Shown one piece after another: positions 54,760-64,000 of a stretch of 64,000 nt of DNA. A model generated the notes under the pieces. The model had not been told where the DNA came from, made no database searches, and saw only the letters and a list, made by a program, of their open reading frames with translations. Source of the stretch: Corallium rubrum (Eukaryota; Cnidaria; Anthozoa; Scleralcyonacea; Coralliidae); assembly GCA_964035015.1 (NCBI GenBank), contig OZ035998.1, positions 32,840,628-32,904,627 on the forward strand, in the 5' to 3' direction. Every line of letters begins with the position of its first letter. Positions within the stretch are counted from its first letter, which is position 1. A program made the translations under genes and the position numbers.

Positions 54760-56008
54760 CCGACTGAATTTGAAAAGTGGGACATTGTGGCCCAGAGCGT
54801 GCCCAGAGTTAGACTGCAACGTCTGCCATTTGATTTTAGTTTTGTGGCCAAGTTGTTCGCATTTGTGATAGTAAAAGACGATATTTCGGAAGAGCTAAAG
54901 TTGTAATTTACTATCTAATAGAAACCACGTCCAATAGCGCGCACAACTACGATAACAACGATGTCGAACGCAAATGTTGTGCCTTCGATTTGCCGCGGCG
55001 CGCAACCTAAATCTGCTCAAATACTCAATTCCCGGTCACAAGAAAACAATTCTCATCAATAAGCAAAACATATAATTGTTCTTCTAAATGTACGGCCTTC
55101 AATGATGGAAACGGGAACTTCCAACGCACAAAAAAACCCGAAAACGTTGCTCTTTGTACCCGATCTGTCCTACTTTCTTCATTAATTTCCATGGTGATAT
55201 CTCCCGTTACGACACCAGTCAGAAATTGTTGGGGCTCACAAAGTACAGATCCTTGGGGGCCACCGGGAGTCACGGTGGGCCACGCCGCCCCTGGAACCAA
55301 TTCGTAAAATTTATAATGTGATCGGTTTTAGCCAAAACTCATTGATATTAAGTAGGTAATAAATAATTGATACTTAAGCTGGCGAATGACGGCAAAAAAC
55401 TATGAAATATCCAGCAAATGTCGTAAATCAACGTAGTTTTTTTAAATATATCTGATTTACCGCTCGAATTTAACTTTACAAGACTTGCAACAACCTTCTA
55501 CGTTTATAAGAACCGAATCAACCGCTCCGCTCAGGACGGGCGAAGTTCAAATTATCCACGTGATCACGTGACCAGCCTTTGCCAGGTTTACGAGGTTGTT
55601 CGAGAACTTTGGACTTCGGCAATCTTCGCCGAAGATTCGAGAAGTGCCGGAACAAATATATGTGAAATAAAAGTAGCGTGCTGCGTAAGCAGTGTAGAAA
55701 CAACAATCGAAATGTAATAAGGTTAGATAAACGTTTCGAGCGAAGGTCCTTCGTCAGAGAGAAACGTAAAGAGTGTAAACAAACAATGAGCTTATATACG
55801 AAAGGTAATCATGTGACCAAAAATAAGCCAATCAGATAAAAATAACAATAACAAATTGATGAGATGCGAAAAATTAGCCAATCAAAGCAAAATAACAATA
55901 ACAAGTCGATAATGAGATGCGAAAGACATTTGCTATTCATACCGTCGATGAGCAAAAAAGGAGGGGGTGTAAGAAGCTAGGATGAGCGAGAGTAAAAATA
56001 CATAAATT

Positions 56009-56112
56009 AACTAGAAATACATGAATGCAACAACCCCTCGCTGGCTTTTATTAAATGCTTTTTTGAAACACCCCCCACCCACCCACCCACCCACCCACCC
56101 ACCCACCCACCC
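56009..56112. repeat. Dispersed CTAGAAATACATGA repeat, copy 3, with (CCCA)n
   Basis: Same start and ACCCCTCGC block, followed by about 40 bp of (CCCA)n. Confidence 0.62.
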
Positions 56113-56897
56113 TGATTAAAATAAGCACTGATGTTCAGCCAATATAAAAACAAACAGATATATAAACAAATGATAATCCTCAAGATAATTCTGCATACCA
56201 AAGCAAAACAAAGCAAAAATTCTGGTTGTACAAAATAAGTTTTTAGGAGGTTTCAAAAGGGATTATTTTAACAAGCTTTAAATGGCTTCCCTATACATAT
56301 ACATGCATGTTTGCAAAGGCAGAATTAAAAGTCAACAGCTCAAAAATTACATTTAAAATAGAGTCCGAGATAAAAACAATTCGCTAGAATCAGATTCTAG
56401 AAGGAAGTATTAAACAGACAACGTTTCAGTCGAAAATTTGGAAATACAGCCAAAAAAATCGCCAAAGCCCATGAGTATTTACATGTAATAATACATTTAA
56501 GCTTTATATAAAGGTAGTGTTTTACTTTTAAGTTAGCTTTAATTAAGCTGATTTATGGTTTGGACGAGCAAAGGGAAAGCATATGAAAACGTGAAGCTGT
56601 ATATTGTTTAGATTAATAAGCGAAAACATGAAAACAACAAGAATCCTACCGTATTTTGACCACGGAGTTACTACAAACACTGCAATTCAGATCGAGTTTT
56701 TGTTTACCATACGGCGTTTTGTTTCTTCAAGTTCTCTGGTTTCTCTTCAAGATATATTAAACGAGTTGTTTGTATCCTTCTTTTCTTTGTGCTCCATTTC
56801 GTTTCGTTTAAATAAACGAAGGCAAAATACTATTTGCTTGAGAGTTTATAGTTTTCTTCGTCGCTAGTCAATTCTTACCGCGTGACACCGTACCAAA

Positions 56898-57245
<348 letters not shown>

Positions 57246-57837
57246 TAAAGTGAAAACGCTGTTTATGTCCGCCCTTGCTAAACAGAAACAACGTCTTCAG
57301 AGGTGTTAAATAAAAGAAAAACGTTCGTTGAGATCGGTTTCCAAAGAACATGTTCAATATAGCATTCTTCGTAAATTTCGTGACGTTCTTGGCCATACTA
57401 CACGAAATATTACCTTTCAAATAAACACTCTATTTTATTCTGTTGGTTAATACAATCTTTAATTTCGCTCACACTCTTTAAACTAACGTTCACGCGCGTT
57501 TATCTGCATGTGGTGAAAATCAATAATCAGAATACCATTCTCCGTAAATTTCGTGTTGTTCTAAGCTATATAGTTTTCGAAATGTTTAAGTCCACGGAAA
57601 CGCCATATTTCGGTTAATAGTCTACTAAAAGTATTAAGATTCGTTGTTATTTGAAAAAAAAAGAAAGTAAAAACGGACTTGTTTACGTATTAGCCAACCA
57701 GAGAAAAATATTTGGTTATCTGAATTAGTTTTGAAACCCGGTATTAAAAGGTCGTGCAAACTGAATTTATATTTAAGAAATCAGATAATAAACGGCGCAA
57801 ACAAAGAACCGTTTATTACCAACTTAGAGGCTGTTTA

Positions 57838-57950
57838 TGTTTTACAAACACTCGAGAACAATGAAAATTACTCGGTTAACGGCCTCGTATTTTTCATTGT
57901 CCTCTCGTGTTTATAACCCCTGGTAAAACACTCCCACTCGTTTATGAAAT
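57838..57950. repeat. Second copy of the 941-1106 foldback repeat (inverse)
   Basis: TTTTACAAACACTCGAGAAC ... TTTCATTGTCCTCTCGTGTT form a hairpin and match the 941-1106 repeat in reverse. Confidence 0.7.
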
Positions 57951-57954
57951 ATTA

Positions 57955-58401
57955 CGTAACAGCCTCAACAATGTAGTAAATTGCGTATCTTAAACCTTGT
58001 GAAACCATATTTGGAATTTGAAAGTTATTTATGTCGAGTCAAAAGTGTAAAGCATCGTCAAGCGGTTACAAGGTTTAGGGTATCCGCACATAAGTTTCCA
58101 AGTGCAGTTGGGCGATATACAAATACCGCATAGAATTTACGATTATGTCCCATTTCTAAGTCAAAGGATGTAGGTGACGAATATCATTATTTCTCAAATT
58201 GTAATAATGATAAATTAGTAAATCTTCGAGAAAATTTCATAAACGAGATATCAAATATTAATAGTAGCTTTAAATTGTTGAGTAAAAACGATCTATTTCA
58301 TTATTGTATGGCTATATGCATGAGTGAATGCATAACAGAATGTACAGCCAAATATGTATATAGTTTAACCAAGATTTTCAATGACTCTACTGTAGGTAAT
58401 T
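57955..58401 (+). pseudogene. Second LINE-type RT C-terminal fragment (with stop)
   Basis: In frame it reads CSKLRILNLVKPYLEFESYL, KHRQAVTRFRVSAHKFPSAV, then a stop, then DVGDEYHYFSNCNN. The (V)(G/E)DEYHY...C pattern is the CCHC-like tail of non-LTR RTs common in invertebrates. The internal TAG makes it dead. The last codons precede a TAA-rich tail. Confidence 0.68.
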
Positions 58402-58589
58402 AGTTTATTAGGTGAATAACTTTTTTTTGTATTAACATTTGTATTAGTATCCTATGTACCAATAATGGTGTGATGGAAATAAAGATTATTGTGAAATTCA
58501 TTACTAATTCATGATTTTGCAGCCAATCCAATTTCAGAAATTACGTCACATGTATACCCCTGTGAACCCCATACAAACTAAAACCAATG

Positions 58590-58664
58590 ATGCTAATTAG
58601 TTACAACCACTAGTGGATGTATACTCTTCTGATACAACCACTAGTGCTTGTAACTAATTAGCAT
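58590..58664. repeat. Hairpin with ATGCTAATTAGTTACAA arms
   Basis: ATGCTAATTAGTTACAACCA at 58590 pairs with the complement ending at 58664, with one bulge. Loop about 30 nt. Confidence 0.7.
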
Positions 58665-59056
58665 CTCAATATCCCAAGGGGATTTTTACTATTCATTCAT
58701 TTCACAAGTTCGGCTCGTGATTGCATATTCAATACAACACGGCCGCTCGTGTTGTAAACATATATTTATTATTATTTATCAAAATAGCTTTCCGGAGTCT
58801 CTCTCTATATAACTACATTGCGGTCCTGTATATAACTACATTGCGTCCGAAAATTTTGTACTTTTTTACAAACGCTTGATATGTGCACGCTGTTGCGCTG
58901 TTTCGTGCATATAGGCTATGCCAAGCTGCACTGCTTAATCGGTATAGCCCTAGTGAACGTCTAAGCAGCCGGTTGGTAGTCAAAAGGTTCAACCTTTACA
59001 GTTAGTAACTGACATTCGAAGCGACTACACAAATCAATATACAAAAGAAAAACAAC

Positions 59057-59062
59057 TTTATT
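59057..59062 (-). terminator. Poly(A) signal AATAAA for the 279-codon gene
   Basis: AATAAA on the minus strand about 270 nt after the stop codon at 59333. No closer canonical hexamer was noticed. Confidence 0.45.
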
Positions 59063-59332
59063 AATGTACGATGTCTCGGAGTCTTACAATATAAAGTTCC
59101 TAATGAAGATCTTGTTCAGTATTATCCGTTTTAAGCAAAGAAATATTGTTTTAATAATTGCACGCCTACCGAGATACCTCATCTGGTTGACAAGTTTTTT
59201 TTTATCAAATCAGTCTATGTCACTATGACGTTTTTTCATTACACCTCTATTGTAAACATAACTAAACTGATGCTATACAAGAAATATGTTAAAGTTCAAT
59301 AATCATAATCAATAGCTGAACCTGCAGTTTAA

Positions 59333-60172
59333 TCAGATACTTGGCTTTACGTCGAGACTATCAGTATCTCCAATGATGGTACTCTGGAAGGAATATTCTT
59401 CATCGTACTGACTCATTCCGAATACAAACTGCCACACCACAACCGTCTTCCCTGCTTTTACATCAATGGTGGCAGTCTCTTCATATTCTGACGACCATGT
59501 ATTCTGGTTTGTTTTCTGAACAAAGCCAGAATATTGTGCACTGGCAGAGAAAGCTCCATGTGCGGCTTGCGCCGAGACACTCCAAGCATGATGTTCTGTC
59601 TTCCATGATTTCTGGATCTTGCCAACTTTATAGGTTTGCTTGAAGGTGTGTGAAGCCTTTGGTTCAATGAAGGCCTTTATCACTTGCCAGGTCCCACTGA
59701 GGTTTGGAGATGGATATGGGGAAATTTCAGTGCCATCTAAATTGCCAAAGTAAAAGTTCGCACTATCGTGGACGTCAGAATGAAGAACGCATGCTGTATC
59801 GTCTCCAGGAGCCGGCCAACCTCCAAGAGGATGCCAGATCTTGCCATTTCAGTGCATTATATGCTCACCTTCTTCGTCAAACGAAAAGAGTGCCGCAGCA
59901 TGACGATCAGAATGGTAGCACAGCCAAGTATCATTGTCAGGATCTAGAGACCCACCATGAGGATGCACAATCTTGCTACTGGACACATGCTCAATGTACC
60001 CAAAATGCCCAAACCCTTCTGCGGGTAAAAACCTGACTTGGAGCCGTTTTGGATCGTCTTTGGCGCTGTGCACGACTAATGCGGTGTTGTCGCCAGGATT
60101 GCTGTAGCCTCCTTTAGGATGAACAAGTTTGCCTGACGATCGCTGGAAGATATATCCGATAGGACCAGCCAT
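59333..60172 (-). CDS. Intronless gene with three HPxGG repeats and beta-rich C-terminus; one in-frame TGA
   Basis: A 280-codon frame (279 residues plus stop) broken only by TGA at codon 108 (59849-59851). Three repeats with HP[KHL]GG...P[GD][DN]xT...HS start near residues 18, 70 and 114, with spacing 52 and 44. They look like a small beta-trefoil or beta-prism type lectin-like unit, possibly sugar or membrane binding. Residues about 155-279 have alternating polar/aromatic strands (FSASAQYSGFVQKTNQNTWS, VKAGKTVVVWQFVFG), as seen in secreted beta-sheet or pore-forming folds. I do not recognise the family. There is no clear signal peptide. TGA falls where a Trp (HWNGKIWHPLGG-like) would fit, so a nonsense change, sequencing error or recoding are all possible. 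TATA and poly(A) signals are in place. Confidence 0.75.
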
Positions 60173-60254
60173 CTAAAATAGTTGCTTGTGGTTCTTCGAC
60201 GAAGTAGAATGGCCAGTGAGAATGTTGGATTGTGTGAAAGCAACTGCATGCATG

Positions 60255-60262
60255 TATTTATA
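60255..60262 (-). promoter_or_regulatory. TATA box upstream of the 279-codon minus-strand gene
   Basis: TATAAATA on the minus strand, 83 nt upstream of the ATG at 60172. A start site about 30 bp downstream would give a 5' UTR of about 50 nt, consistent with an intronless highly expressed gene. Confidence 0.5.
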
Positions 60263-60968
60263 ATTCCTGTGGAATTCCAGATGTGGGTGTAAATTGTCAT
60301 GTGAGGAAAACAAAATTAAGATAACATATAATAAGATAATAACATGCATGACGTAAATGCGCTGGCCTAAGCCAGGGGCGTACCGCCGGGAGCATATCGT
60401 TCAGCTCAAGTCGCAAATCTGTGTGGGAAATTTGGGTTTGGAAAACGCGGGGTGCGGGGGTGCGGGGTGCGGGGTGCCGGGGTGCGGAAATTTGTAAAAT
60501 GTTGTTTTTCTTTCAGTTAATAAGTTAATAAGTCATAAAACCGGAATGAGCAGAAATTGCAATATTTGAAATTCCTTCCAAAGTGTAAAATGAAATCATC
60601 AGACAGAAAATACCAAAATATAAAAAAAGAAAGTGAAATTTAAACCCAGGATTAGTACTGAATCGGCTTTTGAACAACTCAGCCCTGGCATCTAGCTGAA
60701 ATAGGGGCGTTTGTGATGCATAAATTGCATTACATAAACAGACTCTCCTTAATTCCGTGCTCGATTAACAGGTAAACGCGTAAGCCGCCAAGAGAAGTTG
60801 GAAACATAGCGAAATAGCTGACAATACCGAAAGAGAACTTGTATAATGCTTTACGTTATTATGCAGTCCGGAAGCGTTCTTGTGTTTTAAAATTTATTAT
60901 TTTCATCATATAAACAAAGTGTCTGCCCGATATAAGTGTCAGCTTTGTACGGTGGCCCGTTAGGGACA

Positions 60969-61254
60969 CGCTTCTTCCGTAGAAAATATACAGCACTTCC
61001 GTAGAAAATGTATAGCCGTTCCGTAGAAAATGTAGGGTGCTTCCGTAGAAATGTATATATACAGCTGTTCCGTAGAAAATATACAGCTGTTCCGTACAAA
61101 ATGTATAGCCGTTCCGTAGAAAATGTATAGCTCTTCCGTAGAAAATGTATAGCCCTTCCGTAGAAAATGTATAGTTCTTCCGTAGAAAATGTATAGCTCT
61201 TCCGTAGAAAATGTATAGCCCTTCCGTAGAAAATGTATAGCTCTTCCGTAGAAA
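60969..61254. repeat. 22-bp minisatellite TTCCGTAGAAAATGTATAGC
   Basis: About 13 units, length 18-31 bp, ending just before 61255. No spacer variation of the CRISPR kind; the open frame in it is an artefact. Confidence 0.9.
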
Positions 61255-62101
61255 GCTAAAACTCATGCGCGCGCACGTTAAGCATATTCGTATTACATGA
61301 AGTGTTGGTACGGTGCGGAGTTTCCTTCCCAAATTTACATTCAGTTTTGTCCATAGGCGCAGTTTTGTTTTCGTCTTGGGGGACTGATGAAATGGCTGAA
61401 CAGGGCCTTTCTAAGAATTTTCTTGTGTGGGGTGTTTACAAAAAGGGAGTCTTCCAGGGGGGTCCGGGGGCATGCCCCCCCGGAAATTTTTGAAATTTAG
61501 AGTCTTGGAAATGCCATTTCCTGCATTCTGAGGGGTAATTTTTAAGAACATTGAAGGTCATGAAATGTCATAAAAACTAGTTAAAATACAACACATTTCA
61601 ACAATTTTTTGATGTTGTGTTTACTGGGTTGACTTATATGGGTGATTTTGGCTGACAGGAATGAGGCTGTAACAGTTACTTTATCCTAACGAGTAACCTA
61701 TAATTTGTGAATGGTGATTGACGAGTCAGTTGCTGCAAAATTTCTAGGGGGGCTCAGCCACCCCATTGAGATTTCTCCGGGGGCTAAAGCCCCTCAGCCC
61801 CCCCCCCCCCCCCCAATACTCTATGCCTATGGTTTTGTCCTTCTTGTGGCTTTGAATGAAACAGTAAGGTTCCATTAAATCATTGGGTATTGCTTAGTGA
61901 TTTAAAGTACAGAGTACTCAGAGATTAAATAGCATATTATGTTTACAATTTCTCACAGTATAAACGTCAGTATTTTATACAATATCTTTTCATTTTATTT
62001 TATATAGAGAGTAAATAGCATATTATGTTTACAATTTCTCACAGTATAAACGTCAGTATTTCATACAATATCTTTTCATTTTATTTTATAAATTTTATTG
62101 C

Positions 62102-62237
62102 AGTGGTTATCGAACGTAGAGTCATAGAGCATTATTTAAATCTTGGTTATAAATACAAACTTATAACTCAGCTACTAAAAAATGAACATGGTACAGAGAT
62201 GACTGTTCGCACTTTAAAGAGACGTTTGAATGCATGA
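62102..62237 (+). pseudogene. N-terminal HTH fragment of the rve-type transposase (left arm)
   Basis: It reads VIERRVIEHYLNLGYKYKLI, TQLLKNEHGTEMTVRTLKRR, LNA then stop: a helix-turn-helix where the element's DNA recognition would sit. A near-identical copy lies inverted at about 63750-63900, so the arm duplication includes coding sequence. Confidence 0.75.
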
Positions 62238-62399
62238 TTATCAATTATCACGTCGAAAATAAAACCAGAATTTTAATCCTACTAAAACTATGAACAGCAC
62301 CATGAATAGGGAAGCCAAATGGCTTCAACTTATCATAACCTGTTAATAAAAAAATGAAATTTCTAGAATAACCCATTAAAGGTTAATAATTTGGCTACA

Positions 62400-62665
62400 G
62401 TCAATAATACAGTAACAAAACCGACAATAAATACTCGATCATTGCATACACACCATGAATATGCCAACACTGGTTAGGACCTTGGGAGATATACTGATGC
62501 CTTCTCAGCCTTTTCTTTCTTCTCATACTGCTTGCTTCTGGGTCAAGTTCTCTTAGAACCCTTGCGACAAGCTTCCGTGGTACATGTAGGTGATGTTTCA
62601 GTCACAGAATGTGCCACATCTTTCTATAACCAGCCAAAGATCCCGCACCTTGCATTTCTTGATTT
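62400..62665 (-). pseudogene. Inverted middle fragment of the rve-type transposase
   Basis: On the minus strand it reads NQEMQGAGSLAGYRKMWHIL, stop, then VPRKLVARVLRELDPEASSM and QYISQGPNQCWHIHG. GxxSxxGYRxMWHxL and the ELDPE motif belong between the HTH and the catalytic core of this family, so this piece is inverted relative to the flanking plus-strand pieces. It contains an internal stop. Confidence 0.7.
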
Positions 62666-63581
62666 AACAACGCTCCAGAAACCGTTGCTCAGTTCTATTT
62701 AGATTTTGTAAGGCAAAACAGAGGTTGTCTTCTACAGACAAGAACTGATTGTGGAACTGAAAATGGTGAAATTGCTACTGCACAATGCTACATTCGAACG
62801 AGTGATGATGGCCCATTTCCTGGGGAACAAGCTCATGTTTTTGGTACTTCTACACATAACCAGAGGATTGAAAACTGGTGGTCTCATTTAAAAAAGACAT
62901 GTACAAGTTGGTGGATTCAATTTTTCAAAGATCTGGTTGAGGAAAGGCAATTACTACTCAAATCAGTAGAGCGAGACACAAACAATGTTTTCATCACTTC
63001 CGAAGCAACAGTTTCGTTAACCGCAGATCAATTTCAAAGCAATCACGAGGTGTATTCTTATGTACCACGTGATAGTTTGTTTACGAGTTAACAATGGTTA
63101 ACAATTGGATGTTTATCACGTGGTACATGAGAATACACCTCGTGATTGCTTTGAAATTGATCCGCGGTTAATAAAATTGACACTTAGGAAGTGATAAAAA
63201 AATCGTCCATGTCTCGCTCTACTGGTTTGAGTAGTAAACTTGGATGATGAGTTCACTAGTGAATGCTTGTGGTTTGCTTTTAATGGTGTTCTTCAAAATT
63301 CCCTTGACAAAGCACAGTTATACTGGGATACCCATTACATCAGACCATCTGCAGTACCGAATATCCTATTTGCTATTCCAGAGCAATTTGGAGGCTTTGA
63401 CTTCCGTGTCCGGGTTTCTGATAAGTTACAGGAAGTGCCACTTAGATGCTCACGAGCAAACAACGAGAATGAACTTCAAGACTATTTTCAGTATTGGATA
63501 GAATTTTATGAACTACAGTATCCATCAGATTATAATGAGGCTGTTCAAGTATTTAATATTTTAATGAGACACACAAATTAA
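62665..63581 (+). pseudogene. Catalytic-core and C-terminal part of the rve-type transposase, split by a MITE
   Basis: 62665-62952 reads APETVAQFYLDFVRQNRGCL, RTDCGTENGEIATAQCYIRT, HVFGTSTHNQRIENWWSHLK, WWIQFFKDLVEERQL. After the 282-bp MITE, 63237-63581 continues NLDDEFTSECLWFAFNGVLQ to the stop after FNILMRHTN. Removing the MITE and one TA copy rejoins the frame exactly (Q-L-N-L-D-D). This is the DDE/rve integrase half; the first catalytic acid and the HTH are not in frame with it, so the copy is dead. Confidence 0.85.
62953..63234. mobile_element. 282-bp foldback MITE with TA target duplication
   Basis: TIRs start CTACTCAAATCAGTAGAGCG and pair along nearly the full length, including a second strongly paired block (ATCACGAGGTGTATTCTTAT region against its complement near 63130). 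It is flanked by TA (62951-62952 and 63235-63236). The Tc1/mariner type is inferred from the TA target. Confidence 0.88.
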
Positions 63582-63599
63582 ACACTTTTTTAACGCTGA

Positions 63600-63900
63600 A
63601 AGGACCTTGGGAGATATACTGGCAGAATGTGCCACATCTTTCTACAACCAGCCAAAGATCCCGCACCTTGCATTTCTTGATTTATAACGTTTCTGACGTG
63701 CTCTTCATTAAAATTCTGGTTTTATTTTCGACGTGATAATTGATATTCATTCAAACGTCTCTTTAAAGTGCGAACGGTCATCTCTGTACCATGTTCATTT
63801 TTTAGTAGCTGAGTTATACGTTTGTATTTATAACCAATATTTATAAATAATGCTCTATGACTCTACGTTCGATAACCAGTGCAATATAATTTATAAAATA
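63600..63900 (-). pseudogene. Inverted N-terminal part of the rve-type transposase (right arm)
   Basis: On the minus strand it encodes the same HTH as the left arm (EHGTEMTVRTLKRRLNEYQL) then EEHVRNVINQEMQGAGSLAG, YRKMWHIL and part of the ISQGP segment. A stop codon (TAA after LSRRK) and a deletion after MWHIL make it non-functional. Confidence 0.72.
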
Positions 63901-64000
63901 AAATGAAAAGATATTGTGTGAATACTGACGTTTATACTGTGAGAAATTGTAAACATAATATGCTATTTAACCTCTGAGTACTCTGTACTTTAAATCACTA

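Larger units (their letters stand above)
61893..64000. mobile_element. Rearranged rve/IS481-type (IS3EU-like) transposon with inverted 5' copies; runs past the window edge
   Basis: The left arm (61893-62275) and right arm (63705-64000) are inverted copies of the same sequence, reaching TAGTGATTTAAAGTACAGAG at the outer ends; the right arm is cut by the window end. The left arm has an 85-bp internal tandem duplication (61931 and 62016). Between the arms lie transposase pieces in both orientations. The integrase-type catalytic Asp motif RTDCGTENG and GTSTHNQRIENWWSHL are typical of the expanded animal 'integrase core domain' genes that I associate with IS3EU-like transposons; the family name is from memory. 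Confidence 0.75.

Noticed and set aside
60859-61332. 157-codon minus-strand frame and possible CRISPR-like array
   Set aside because: It is a 22-bp minisatellite with no unique spacers of constant length; eukaryotic context.

Overview
The window is a stretch of a large, repeat-rich, AT-rich animal genome. I infer a cnidarian, probably a coral or other anthozoan, from the mix of Penelope-like, DIRS/PAT-type, pogo-type and IS481/rve-type elements and the palindromic MITEs. This is a recollection-based inference. There are no bacterial-style operons. Almost all long open frames in the simple repeats are artefacts.

Two host genes organise the window. (1) An ANKRD13C-like ankyrin-repeat gene lies on the minus strand. 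Its start codon is at 49674, and 16 coding exons can be placed by homology with matching splice signals and phases, down to 1136. The gene therefore covers about 48.5 kb of the window, and its introns hold most of the repeats. Two or three very short exons and the last few codons were not found. (2) A UBE2U-like ubiquitin-conjugating (E2) gene lies on the plus strand, head-to-head with ANKRD13C. Its start is at 49939, only 264 bp from the ANKRD13C start. Four exons were placed (to 53302), including the catalytic-Cys exon; the rest lies beyond what I could see. A third, intronless gene on the minus strand (60172-59333) encodes three HPxGG-type repeats plus a beta-rich C-terminus. It is open for 279 codons except for a single in-frame TGA.

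The second ANKRD13C intron (33334-46844) is a 13.5 kb nest. A 45-bp satellite and a pentanucleotide satellite form a compound array. A 6.7 kb DIRS/PAT-type tyrosine-recombinase retrotransposon is inserted in the 45-bp satellite. It has three ORFs and split direct repeats of 633 and 285 bp, and is apparently intact and young. A 3.0 kb pogo-type DNA transposon is inserted at TA in the pentanucleotide array. It carries a transposase, broken by a Penelope-like fragment with a 12-bp target duplication, and a divergent second ORF that looks like a HIRAN-domain protein.

Other introns hold many foldback or MITE elements: a 688-bp near-palindrome at TTAA, a 275-bp element with 9-bp target duplication, a Harbinger derivative with transposase and Myb-like remnants, and a perfect 32-bp-arm hairpin. 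They also hold tRNA-derived SINE-like pieces, three copies of a GC-headed element with a TA-rich tail, Penelope 3' ends with hammerhead-like cores, LINE C-terminal fragments and many micro/minisatellites. The right edge (61893-64000) holds a rearranged rve/IS481-type transposon with inverted copies of its 5' part, itself hit by a 282-bp TA-flanked MITE.
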